Positions 1-6,726 of a stretch of DNA of 27,541 bases are shown in pieces. How positions within the stretch are numbered: position 1 is the first letter of the stretch; each line of letters begins with the position of its first letter. Source of the DNA: an uncultured Faecalibacterium sp. (GTDB lineage: Bacteria; Bacillota; Clostridia; Oscillospirales; Ruminococcaceae); assembly GCA_934525325.1 (NCBI GenBank), contig CAKSZE010000017.1:1-27541 (forward strand), written 5' to 3'. A model generated the notes under the pieces. It saw only the letters and a program-made list of their open reading frames with translations. It was not told where the DNA came from and ran no database searches. The position numbers and the translations under genes are program-made.

Positions 1-30
1 GCCTGCGCTGAAGTTATATACTCGTGCCAT
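1..30 (-). CDS. serC: Phosphoserine aminotransferase, first 10 codons only (partial)
   Basis: Read on the minus strand from position 30, the sequence starts with ATG and encodes MARVYNFSAG. This matches the conserved start of phosphoserine aminotransferase (SerC), the PLP enzyme that makes phosphoserine from 3-phosphohydroxypyruvate in serine synthesis. A strong ribosome binding site (AAAAGGAG at 40-47) lies about 9 bases upstream of the ATG. The rest of the gene lies outside the window. The identification rests on only ten residues, but they are a distinctive SerC signature and the start context is good. Confidence 0.8.
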   Translation of the reverse strand, partial: MARVYNFSAG

Positions 31-112
31 AATGAACCTCTCCTTTTCCTGTGATACACCTATCACGCAGCACCGCCTGTTTTGCAGTGCGTCTGTTACT
101 TTCTGTAGCCGT

Positions 113-142
113 AGTATACCGGTTTTCCCATGCCGAAAACAA
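113..142 (-). promoter_or_regulatory. Probable promoter of serC
   Basis: On the minus strand there is TTGTTT (137-142), an 18-base spacer and TATACT (113-118). Transcription would begin near 106 and give a leader of about 75 bases before the serC start. The assignment is by pattern only. Confidence 0.45.
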
Positions 143-282
143 GAGCATCTTTGCACAAAGATATGGCCCCTGTACCCCGCCTGATGGCACAAAGCATACA
201 AATGTGCGCCATACAGAGACAAAATATAAGACAATTGTAAAAGATACGTGCTATGCCTTGATTCCATGCGGATTTTCCACCC

Positions 283-311
283 TTGCAGCTTTGGCGGAAA
301 TGCGGTATACT
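283..311 (+). promoter_or_regulatory. Candidate promoter reading toward the BlaI-type regulator
   Basis: TTGCAG (283-288), 17 bases, then TATACT (306-311). If active, the transcript would run about 350 bases through the hairpin repeat array before the regulator gene at 674. The two CGGTATACT sequences at 113-121 (minus strand) and 303-311 (plus strand) point in opposite directions, so the region may hold back-to-back promoters. Confidence 0.4.
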
Positions 312-339
312 GGGAAAACTGAGACGAATGTAAAAGAAA

Positions 340-640
340 CTCCCTCAGTCAAAACCTGACGGGTACCCCTTCCGTCTTGCCGCTTCGCGTCAAGCCACCT
401 TCCCCAAGGGGACGGCTTTAGCAGTGGCGGGAACTTTCTTATTACATCTGAACTTTAACGGTGGGGCTAACGGCGTGCGCCCTCTCCGTCACGGCTTACG
501 CCGTGCCACCTCTCCCAAAGGGAGAGGCAAGAGCACTGCCGGAAACTTTCGCATTACACCTAACGCTTTAGCAACGGGCTTTAAACCTTGGCTCCCCCTT
601 TGGGGGAGCTGGCAAAGCCGATAGGCTTTGACTGAGAGGG
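340..640. repeat. Array of paired-hairpin intergenic repeat modules
   Basis: No convincing gene lies here. Three copies of a module of about 50 bases are visible, at about 366-412, 479-530 and, inverted, 589-640. Each has a CCCTYYC-GTC type lead-in, a first hairpin, a GCCA linker and a second hairpin with a C-run, AA or AAA loop and G-run. Clear stems are 490-495/500-505, 509-516/520-527, 591-598/602-609 and 613-619/624-630. The stretches after modules 1 and 2 are also alike (AGCA-TG-CGG-AACTTTC-ATTACA), giving a tandem period of about 112 bases. Positions 340-356 match the far end (624-640) in inverted orientation at 14 of 17 bases. It resembles non-coding intergenic repeats of gut Clostridia and could be MITE-like or RNA-level structure. 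Confidence 0.75.
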
Positions 641-673
641 CGAGCCCACTAAATATTTACGGAGGTACAACAG

Positions 674-1096
674 ATGTACGGTTTACCGGATACTCTGCGG
701 CCGCTTTCGGCGGCGGAAGAACAGGTGATGCTTGCGGTGTGGGCGTGCCCGGGCGCGGCGGCGCGGCGGGACATCAGCCAGAAGCTCAAGGCCACCGGCT
801 GGGCAGCAGCTACGGTGCTGAATTTTCTCTACCGGTTGGAGGAAAAAGGCTGGGTCAGGTCGGCAAAGCAGGGCAACTGCAACGTGTATGTGCCGCTGGT
901 CACCCGGCGGGCTTACGGCGTGTACTGTATGCGGCAGCGGCTGGACACCCTGTTTGACGGCGACCTTGCCGCCGCCGTCCATGCGCTGGTAAGCGAAAGC
1001 GGCTGCTCCCAGAGCGCCTTGGAACAGGCCATCCGGGTGCTGGAAGAGAAGCATCAGGAGACCGAGGAGTACGATCTGTACGACCCCTACGGCTGA
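674..1096 (+). CDS. BlaI/MecI/CopY-family transcriptional repressor
   Basis: A 140-residue protein with an N-terminal winged helix-turn-helix (about residues 12-75; core LSAAEEQVMLAVW, then TVLNFLYRLEEKGWV) and a short helical C-terminus suited to dimer formation. This is the architecture and size of BlaI/MecI/CopY repressors, which control beta-lactamase or copper genes and are often released by proteolysis through a BlaR-type partner. No BlaR1/MecR1 sensor protease or beta-lactamase lies next to it, so the target is unknown. A GGAGG at 661-665 lies a suitable distance before the ATG. The next gene, citrate synthase, has its own strong promoter and is probably a separate unit. The C-terminus is acidic and tyrosine-rich (EEYDLYDPYG). 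Confidence 0.8.
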   Translation: MYGLPDTLRPLSAAEEQVMLAVWACPGAAARRDISQKLKATGWAAATVLNFLYRLEEKGWVRSAKQGNCNVYVPLVTRRAYGVYCMRQRLDTLFDGDLAAAVHALVSESGCSQSALEQAIRVLEEKHQETEEYDLYDPYG

Positions 1097-1126
1097 ATTG
1101 TTTCATATTTTTTTACAAAATGTTGG

Positions 1127-1155
1127 TTGACAGCGAAATATCCGTTCTGTAATAT
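1127..1155 (+). promoter_or_regulatory. Promoter of citrate synthase gene
   Basis: A perfect TTGACA (1127-1132), a 17-base spacer and TAATAT (1150-1155). The expected start is near 1162, giving a leader of about 50 bases. It lies just after the regulator gene's stop codon, so citrate synthase can be expressed independently of that gene. Confidence 0.8.
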
Positions 1156-1214
1156 AAAAACAATTGAAAAATGAGAAACTGATATGGACGAACAGGAAAG
1201 GAGCAGCCAGACAC

Positions 1215-2573
1215 ATGGATCATTTGCAGAATGTATTAAGCTACTTCGACCAGCAGCAGCCCCTTTGCGCAGAGCATGACCGCATCCCCAAGGACCTTTA
1301 CCGGGAGTTCGGGGTCAAGGCCGGTTTGCGCGATGAGACCGGCAAGGGCGTGCTGGCAGGTCTGACCAACATCTCGGACATCCGGGCGTTCCAGTATGTG
1401 GACGGGGTCAAGCACCCGGCAGACGGTCAGCTGCTGTACCGCGGCTATGACGTAAAAGACCTCATCAACGGCAGCCGCGGCAGCCGCTTTGCCTTTGAGG
1501 AGGCGGGATATCTGCTGCTGTTTGGTCAGCTGCCCACCCCGGAGCAGCTGGAACAGTTCTGCGCGGTGCTGGGCGAGTGCCGCACCATGCCCACCAACTT
1601 TACCCGCGATGTCATTATGAAGGCACCCAGCCACGATATCATGAACAGCATGGCGCGCAGCGTGCTGACGCTGGCGTCCTACGACCCCAAGGTGGCAGAT
1701 TTAGATACCGCCAACGTGCTGCGCCAGAGCATCCAGCTGGCGGGCATTTTCCCCATGCTGGCGGTGTACAGCTACCACGCCTATAACCACTACGAAAAAG
1801 ACGCCAGTATGTATATCCACCGCCCGGACCCCAGCCTTTCCACCGCAGAGAATTTTTTGCGGATGCTGCGGCCGGATATGCAGTACACCCCGCTGGAAGC
1901 CCGCGTACTGGACGTGGCGCTGCTGCTGCACGCCGAGCACGGCGGCGGCAACAACTCCACCTTTACCACCCGCGTGGTCACCTCCTCCGGCACCGACACC
2001 TACTCGGCCATGGCGGCGGCGCTGTGCTCCCTCAAGGGCCCGCGCCACGGCGGCGCAAACCTGATGGTCATGCACATGATGCAGAACATCCGGGACAACC
2101 TCCACGACATCGAGGACGACGAGGAGCTGGAAGCCTACCTGAAAAAGCTGCTCCATGGCGAGGCCTTTGACCGCAAGGGGCTGATCTACGGCATGGGTCA
2201 CGCCGTCTACTCCCTCAGCGACCCGCGCGAGGTGGTGTTCAAGGGCTATGTGGAGCAGCTGGCCCACGAAAAAGGCCGGGACAAGGAGCTTTCCCTCTAC
2301 ACCCGCATCGAGCGCATGGCACCGCAGCTGATCGCGCAGGAGCGCAAGATCTTCAAGGGCGTCAGCCCCAACGTGGACTTTTACAGCGGTTTTGTATACG
2401 AGATGCTGGGCATCCCCATGGAGCTGTACACTCCTCTGTTTGCCGTGGCGCGCGTCATGGGCTGGAGCGCCCACCGCATCGAGGAGCTGCTCAGCGCCAA
2501 CAAGATCATCCGCCCGGCCTACAAGAGCCTTGGCGGCACCCATGATTATATCCCGCGCAGCCAGCGGGCATAA
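1215..2573 (+). CDS. gltA: Citrate synthase
   Basis: A 452-residue citrate synthase that condenses acetyl-CoA and oxaloacetate to citrate, the entry to the oxidative TCA branch and to 2-oxoglutarate and glutamate. The family's catalytic residues can be placed: His242 in HAEHGGGNNST, His329 in YGMGHAVY and Asp388 in NVDFYSG, followed by the VARVMGWSAHRIEE segment near the C-terminus. I chose the ATG at 1215 because AAAGGAG lies about 12 bases upstream. An in-frame ATG at 1164 would sit almost at the predicted transcription start and has no ribosome binding site. The gene stands alone: no aconitase or isocitrate dehydrogenase gene is in the window. A strong terminator follows. Confidence 0.95.
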   Translation: MDHLQNVLSYFDQQQPLCAEHDRIPKDLYREFGVKAGLRDETGKGVLAGLTNISDIRAFQYVDGVKHPADGQLLYRGYDVKDLINGSRGSRFAFEEAGYLLLFGQLPTPEQLEQFCAVLGECRTMPTNFTRDVIMKAPSHDIMNSMARSVLTLASYDPKVADLDTANVLRQSIQLAGIFPMLAVYSYHAYNHYEKDASMYIHRPDPSLSTAENFLRMLRPDMQYTPLEARVLDVALLLHAEHGGGNNSTFTTRVVTSSGTDTYSAMAAALCSLKGPRHGGANLMVMHMMQNIRDNLHDIEDDEELEAYLKKLLHGEAFDRKGLIYGMGHAVYSLSDPREVVFKGYVEQLAHEKGRDKELSLYTRIERMAPQLIAQERKIFKGVSPNVDFYSGFVYEMLGIPMELYTPLFAVARVMGWSAHRIEELLSANKIIRPAYKSLGGTHDYIPRSQRA

Positions 2574-2604
2574 AAGGAACTCCCCGCCGCACAGTAATGA
2601 TTAT

Positions 2605-2653
2605 AAAAGAAAGACACCGGACAGCCTTGCAGGCCGCCGGTGTCTTTCTTTTT
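2605..2653. terminator. Bidirectional terminator between citrate synthase and the convergent hydrolase gene
   Basis: A long stem pairs AAAAGAAAGACACCGG (2605-2620) with its complement (2637-2652). A T-rich run follows on the plus strand and another on the minus strand, so it can serve both converging transcripts. Confidence 0.85.
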
Positions 2654-2665
2654 ATAAAAATATTT

Positions 2666-3781
2666 TTATTTGATGCAGCTTGCGCAGGGGGCATAGCCTG
2701 CGGCAATGGCTTCGTCATAGCTGGAAAAGAGGACTCGGTTCTTTTCCGCAGGCAGGTTGGCGCAGGTGGGCAGATGGAACTTTTTGCTGTTCACGTTGCC
2801 GATGTAGGCCTGCTGCGCCGTGCTGGAGGACGACGGGTCGGTGGGGTTCAGCTGGCTGTCCGGCACAAAGTGCTCGGTGCCCACGGTGAAGTTCTGGCCG
2901 TCGCTGCCAATGGTGATGGTGCCCTGCAGGTCGGTGCGGTAGACGTCCACCTTTGCATCCCGCAGGATGCTCAACGCCTCCTCGTGCGGGTGGCCGTACT
3001 TGTTGCCTGTGCCGCAGGAGATGACGCCCATTTCCGGCAGGACTGCTTTCAAAAACAGGTAGCCGGTGCTGGTGCTGGAGCCGTGGTGCCCTACTTGCAG
3101 CACATCGGCTTTCAGGTTGGCACCGCTGTTTACAAGGTCGGTCTCGGCGGCCTTTTCCATGTCGCCGGTCAGCAGGAAGCTGGTGCTGCCGTAGTCGATG
3201 CGCAGCACCAGCGAGGTGTTGTTGGTGTCACTGTACCCGGTCACTGGGCCCAGCAGGGTAACGGTGGCGCTGCCCAGCGGCCAGACGGTGCCCACGGAGG
3301 GTACCTCCAATTGCAGACCTTGCTGCTGCGTATACTTGACAAAATCGTTGAAGCATTTGGTGCTGCTCTCGGTCACGGGGCTGTAAGCGTGGCCTGCCGG
3401 GAACTTTGCCATCACGGCGGCAAGCCCGCCCACATGGTCCTCGTGGGCGTGGGAGCAGAACACATATTGCAGCTGCTCCACCCCCTGCTTTTGCAGGTAG
3501 GATACCACCAGACTGCCATCGTCTACGTTGCCGCCGTCGTAGAGCAGGAAATGTCCGTCACACTCCACCAGCACGCTCAGCGCCTGCCCTACATCAATGA
3601 AGTGCATCTCAAAGGGCTGGCTTGCCCCGGTGGAGGGTTTGACGATATGGCCGCCGTCGCCGGGCAGGCTGTCACAGGCGGTAAGCCCCAGCGCCAGCAC
3701 AGCGGCCAGCGCCAGCGCAGCCAGCCGCAGGAACAGGCGGCGGGGGAATAAAGTTACTTTTTCTTCTTTCCAGTTTTCCAC
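2666..3781 (-). CDS. ComEC/Rec2-like metallo-beta-lactamase-fold lipoprotein with C-terminal Ada-type metal-binding domain
   Basis: A 371-residue protein. Residues 14-36 form a lipoprotein signal peptide ending in LTAC (Cys36), so it is probably anchored outside the membrane. A metallo-beta-lactamase domain follows: FIDVGQALSVLV, the metal ligands H111-A-H113-E-D115-H116, LTGDME and VGHHGSSTST. This is the domain attached to ComEC competence channels, but the membrane channel itself is absent. The last 45 or so residues (YIGNVNSKKFHLPTC...CASC) resemble the Ada zinc-binding domain often found on secreted nucleases and hydrolases. A nuclease or phosphodiesterase role is inferred, not shown. 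The start is GTG. The gene overlaps the upstream ygiQ-like gene by 28 bases, suggesting coupled translation. Confidence 0.85.
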   Translation of the reverse strand: MENWKEEKVTLFPRRLFLRLAALALAAVLALGLTACDSLPGDGGHIVKPSTGASQPFEMHFIDVGQALSVLVECDGHFLLYDGGNVDDGSLVVSYLQKQGVEQLQYVFCSHAHEDHVGGLAAVMAKFPAGHAYSPVTESSTKCFNDFVKYTQQQGLQLEVPSVGTVWPLGSATVTLLGPVTGYSDTNNTSLVLRIDYGSTSFLLTGDMEKAAETDLVNSGANLKADVLQVGHHGSSTSTGYLFLKAVLPEMGVISCGTGNKYGHPHEEALSILRDAKVDVYRTDLQGTITIGSDGQNFTVGTEHFVPDSQLNPTDPSSSSTAQQAYIGNVNSKKFHLPTCANLPAEKNRVLFSSYDEAIAAGYAPCASCIK

Positions 3782-5799
3782 GTTGCGTTCTCTTTCTGTT
3801 GATTATTTTTGGGTTTATGGCCCGGCGCGGAGTTGGGCGCAAAGCGTGCGCCCGGGCTGGGCTGACGGCCTGCCGGGGCAGCAGTGCGGGCATTTTTGCC
3901 GGTGCTGCGTCCCTTCTGGCTGGAATGTACGGTATAAGTGCCATCATTGTGGATGGTCACCTCGGCGCTCTCTGCCCGGCGGGCGGTGCGCTGCACGGCG
4001 CGCCGGCCTGCGGCGGGCACCAGCAGGGGAATCAGATCCTCCCGGTGGGTCAGCTGCAAGGCCTTGACCACCTTTTCCGCGTTGCGGGGCTCGTAGTATT
4101 GCAGCAGCGCACGCTGCAAGGCCTTGCCCTCGGGGGTCTTTTCCACAAACACCGGCTTGAGGGTGTAGGGGTCAAGCCCGGTATAGAACATACAGGTGCT
4201 CACAGTGCCGGGGGTGGGGTAGAAGTCCTGCACCTGCTCCGGGCGCATGTGGTTCTTATAAAGGTATTCGGCCAGATAGACCGCGTCCTTCAGGGTACTG
4301 CCCGGGTGGCTGGACATGAGGTAGGGCACCAGATACTGCTTTTTGCCCGCTTTCTTGCTCAACTCGTAGAATTTATCCTTGAACTTATTAAAGGTCTCGA
4401 TGGGCGGCTTGCCCATGTAGGCAAGGGTGTTGGGGGCGCAGTGCTCCGGGGCGACCTTCAGCTGGCCGGATACATGGTACTCTACCAGCTCCTTGAAGAA
4501 GGTATCGTCCGGGTCAGCCATCAGGTAGTCGAACCGGATGCCGCTGCGGATGAACACCTTTTTCACGCCCGGCAGCTCCCGCACCCGGCGCAGGATCTTC
4601 AGATAGTCGCTGTGGTCCACGATCATGTGGGAGCAGGTGGTGGGGGCAAGACAGTGCTTGCCGCCGGTGCACATGCCCCGCAGCATCTGCTCCCGGCAGG
4701 AGGGAAAGCGGAAGTTTGCGGTGGGGCCGCCCACATCGTGGATGTAGCCCTTGAAATCCGGCTCGTGGGTCATGCGCTCGGCTTCCTCCACGATGCTGTC
4801 GGCGCTGCGGCTGGTGACCCGCCGCCCCTGATGCAGCTGGATGGCGCAGAAGTTGCAGCCGCCGAAGCAGCCGCGGTTCTGGATGATGGAGAACTGCACC
4901 TCCCGGATGGCGGGCACGCCGCCCATGCTCTCGTAGATGGGGTGGTAGCGGCGGGTGTAGGGCAGGGCATAGACCTTGTCCAGCTCCCCGCGCACCAGCG
5001 GCTTTGCGGGGATGTTCTGCACCAGATACTTCTCGCTCTGCTTCTGCACGATGATCTGGCCGCTGACCACGTCCTGATTGTCCATCTGGATGCGGCAGGC
5101 CTTGGCATAGGCAGTCTTATCGGCGGCAACCTTTTTGAAACCGGCGCACTCCACATACCGCTGGGGCAGGTGGTCGAAATCGGTCAGGTAGCAGGTACCG
5201 TTCACGTCCGTGATGCTCTCCACCGGCTCCCCGGCGGCCAGACGGCGGGCGATCTCCACAGTCTGGTGTTCGCCCATGCCAAAGCTGATGAGATCCGCGC
5301 CGGAGTCCTCCGCGATGCTGGGCAGCACGGTGTCCAGCCAGTAGTCGTAGTGGGCAAACCGGCGCAGGCTGGCCTCCAGACCGCCTAAGATCACCGGCAG
5401 GTCGGGGTAAGCCTGCTTGGCAAGCTTGGTGTACACGGTGGCGCTGCGGTCCGGGCGGGCACCGGCCTTGCCACCGGGGGAGTATTCGTCCTCGGCACGG
5501 GGGATCTTTGCCACGGAATAGTGGCTGACCATGCTGTCCACATTGCCGCCGCCGATGAAAAAGCCGTACTTGGGCTTACCGAACCGTTTGAAGTCCTCAC
5601 AGTCGGTGTAGCGGGGCTGTGCCAGCACGCCCACCTTGTAGCCCTCGGCCTCCAGCAGGCGGCTGATGATGGCGGTGCCAAAGCTGGGGTGGTCCACATA
5701 GGCGTCACCGCCCACCACCACAAAGTCCAGCTGCTCCCAGCCCCGGGCTTCCATGTCCGCCCGGCTGATGGGAAGAAATTCGGTGTAGATCTGTTCCAT
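3754..5799 (-). CDS. ygiQ: YgiQ-family radical SAM protein (UPF0313)
   Basis: A 681-residue protein with the full YgiQ layout: an N-terminal cobalamin-binding-like region (LDFVVVGGDAYVDHPSFG, about residues 24-60), the radical SAM cysteines C311-x3-C315-x2-C318 in NRGCFGGCNFC, a long TIM-barrel region with conserved GPTANF and CSHM segments, and a basic Ala/Pro/Lys-rich tail from about residue 600. Radical SAM enzymes use a 4Fe-4S cluster to cleave S-adenosylmethionine; the substrate of YgiQ proteins is not established. The gene begins only 6 bases after the restriction endonuclease stop codon. Its weak ribosome binding site (GAGAAAG) therefore lies inside that gene's last codons, and it overlaps the hydrolase lipoprotein gene downstream. 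Confidence 0.93.
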   Translation of the reverse strand: MEQIYTEFLPISRADMEARGWEQLDFVVVGGDAYVDHPSFGTAIISRLLEAEGYKVGVLAQPRYTDCEDFKRFGKPKYGFFIGGGNVDSMVSHYSVAKIPRAEDEYSPGGKAGARPDRSATVYTKLAKQAYPDLPVILGGLEASLRRFAHYDYWLDTVLPSIAEDSGADLISFGMGEHQTVEIARRLAAGEPVESITDVNGTCYLTDFDHLPQRYVECAGFKKVAADKTAYAKACRIQMDNQDVVSGQIIVQKQSEKYLVQNIPAKPLVRGELDKVYALPYTRRYHPIYESMGGVPAIREVQFSIIQNRGCFGGCNFCAIQLHQGRRVTSRSADSIVEEAERMTHEPDFKGYIHDVGGPTANFRFPSCREQMLRGMCTGGKHCLAPTTCSHMIVDHSDYLKILRRVRELPGVKKVFIRSGIRFDYLMADPDDTFFKELVEYHVSGQLKVAPEHCAPNTLAYMGKPPIETFNKFKDKFYELSKKAGKKQYLVPYLMSSHPGSTLKDAVYLAEYLYKNHMRPEQVQDFYPTPGTVSTCMFYTGLDPYTLKPVFVEKTPEGKALQRALLQYYEPRNAEKVVKALQLTHREDLIPLLVPAAGRRAVQRTARRAESAEVTIHNDGTYTVHSSQKGRSTGKNARTAAPAGRQPSPGARFAPNSAPGHKPKNNQQKENATWKTGKKKK

Positions 5800-5804
5800 T
5801 GTTT

Positions 5805-5818
5805 ATCACTTTCTCGGT
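5805..5818. repeat. Direct repeat, ygiQ side of the restriction-modification module
   Basis: ATCACTTTCTCGGT here matches ATCACTTACTCCGT at 8213-8226 at 12 of 14 positions in the same orientation, including a perfect 7-base ATCACTT core. The copies sit at the two outer edges of the restriction-modification genes, and this one overlaps the endonuclease stop codon. It may be an insertion footprint. Confidence 0.6.
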
Positions 5819-6726
5819 CCCATGAATTTATCGCCGTTCAGATGGATCATGTGATCCGGCATTTCTGCTAACCATACTTCGGTTTCCCATGCAAGTGATT
5901 CCGAAAACTTTTTATATGTCTTAAAATCAAGAAACGCCGTTACATAAATTTTACCAGCTGTCACATTTTTGGTTAAGGCTTCTAGTTCCATAATTCTTTT
6001 GGGGGACATAGGCCCAACAGATGTTACAGCTTCAATAAAATAAATCCAATTTTTTTCGCGTGAATAAAGAACGATATCAGGCATCGTATCATGCTGTGTG
6101 ATTCCAAATCCTAGTTCACATAAACGAGCATCCTCTTTCAATAGGCTTTTCTTTTCAGTATCTCCTACATAGAGGCATTCTGTTCCTTGCGCAAATCGCG
6201 GCGCAAACTCTTCCAAAATCTCTTTCTGAAGTTGATTGTGTTTCCCTTCTGAAAAATGCAGTTTCTGGCCATTGACTTGAACCGGAATTTTTGTCAGATG
6301 GCGTTTTGATTCATACTTAGAAATCAGTGACCCCTGTCTTTGCATAAAATCGGCCAGCTTCAATTCCCAAAGATCACTCCCATAGCTTTGCAACAGCTGT
6401 AGCATCTCATCGGTTAGTCTATAGCTATATTTCGGACTGTTTGTTGCGGGTGCATAATTTTCAACAAAAGCAGCCTGCATAAAGGGCTTTACCGCTTCTT
6501 TTCGTAGTGATTCACGGGTGTTTTCAGCATACTCGACATCATAGCCAGTCTTTATCCTTACACGAATATCGTGTATCCGCATAAACTTGTTTGTTGCCTG
6601 CTCCCATTTTCCATCTTCATCAATACCAGCTAGTGCAATGAGCACATAGCAACACATATCATTTCTTTGCTCTTTGGGTACTTGTAGTGCGGTTAAAATT
6701 TTTCGTGCATCTTCCAGTTTACTCAT
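5806..6726 (-). CDS. BsuBI/PstI-family type II restriction endonuclease
   Basis: A 306-residue protein. The N-terminal part is helical and probably DNA-binding. The C-terminal part (about residues 180-300) carries the BsuBI/PstI endonuclease signature: D217 in TMPDIVLYSREK and E232 in FIEAVTSVGPMSPKR, consistent with a PD-(D/E)xK-like catalytic core. Known members cut CTGCAG; the exact specificity here is inferred from family membership. It overlaps the upstream methyltransferase gene by 4 bases (ATGA), so the two are translationally coupled. The gene is much richer in A and T than its neighbours, and its codon choice (AAA, ATT, TTT, GAA) differs too, which points to horizontal transfer. I see no truncation or frameshift. 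Confidence 0.88.
   Translation of the reverse strand: MSKLEDARKILTALQVPKEQRNDMCCYVLIALAGIDEDGKWEQATNKFMRIHDIRVRIKTGYDVEYAENTRESLRKEAVKPFMQAAFVENYAPATNSPKYSYRLTDEMLQLLQSYGSDLWELKLADFMQRQGSLISKYESKRHLTKIPVQVNGQKLHFSEGKHNQLQKEILEEFAPRFAQGTECLYVGDTEKKSLLKEDARLCELGFGITQHDTMPDIVLYSREKNWIYFIEAVTSVGPMSPKRIMELEALTKNVTAGKIYVTAFLDFKTYKKFSESLAWETEVWLAEMPDHMIHLNGDKFMGPRK

Noticed and set aside
51..624. Open frames of 102 and 66 codons in the serC to BlaI-type regulator gap
   Set aside because: They have no ribosome binding site or recognisable domain. The second is made almost wholly of hairpin repeat sequence.
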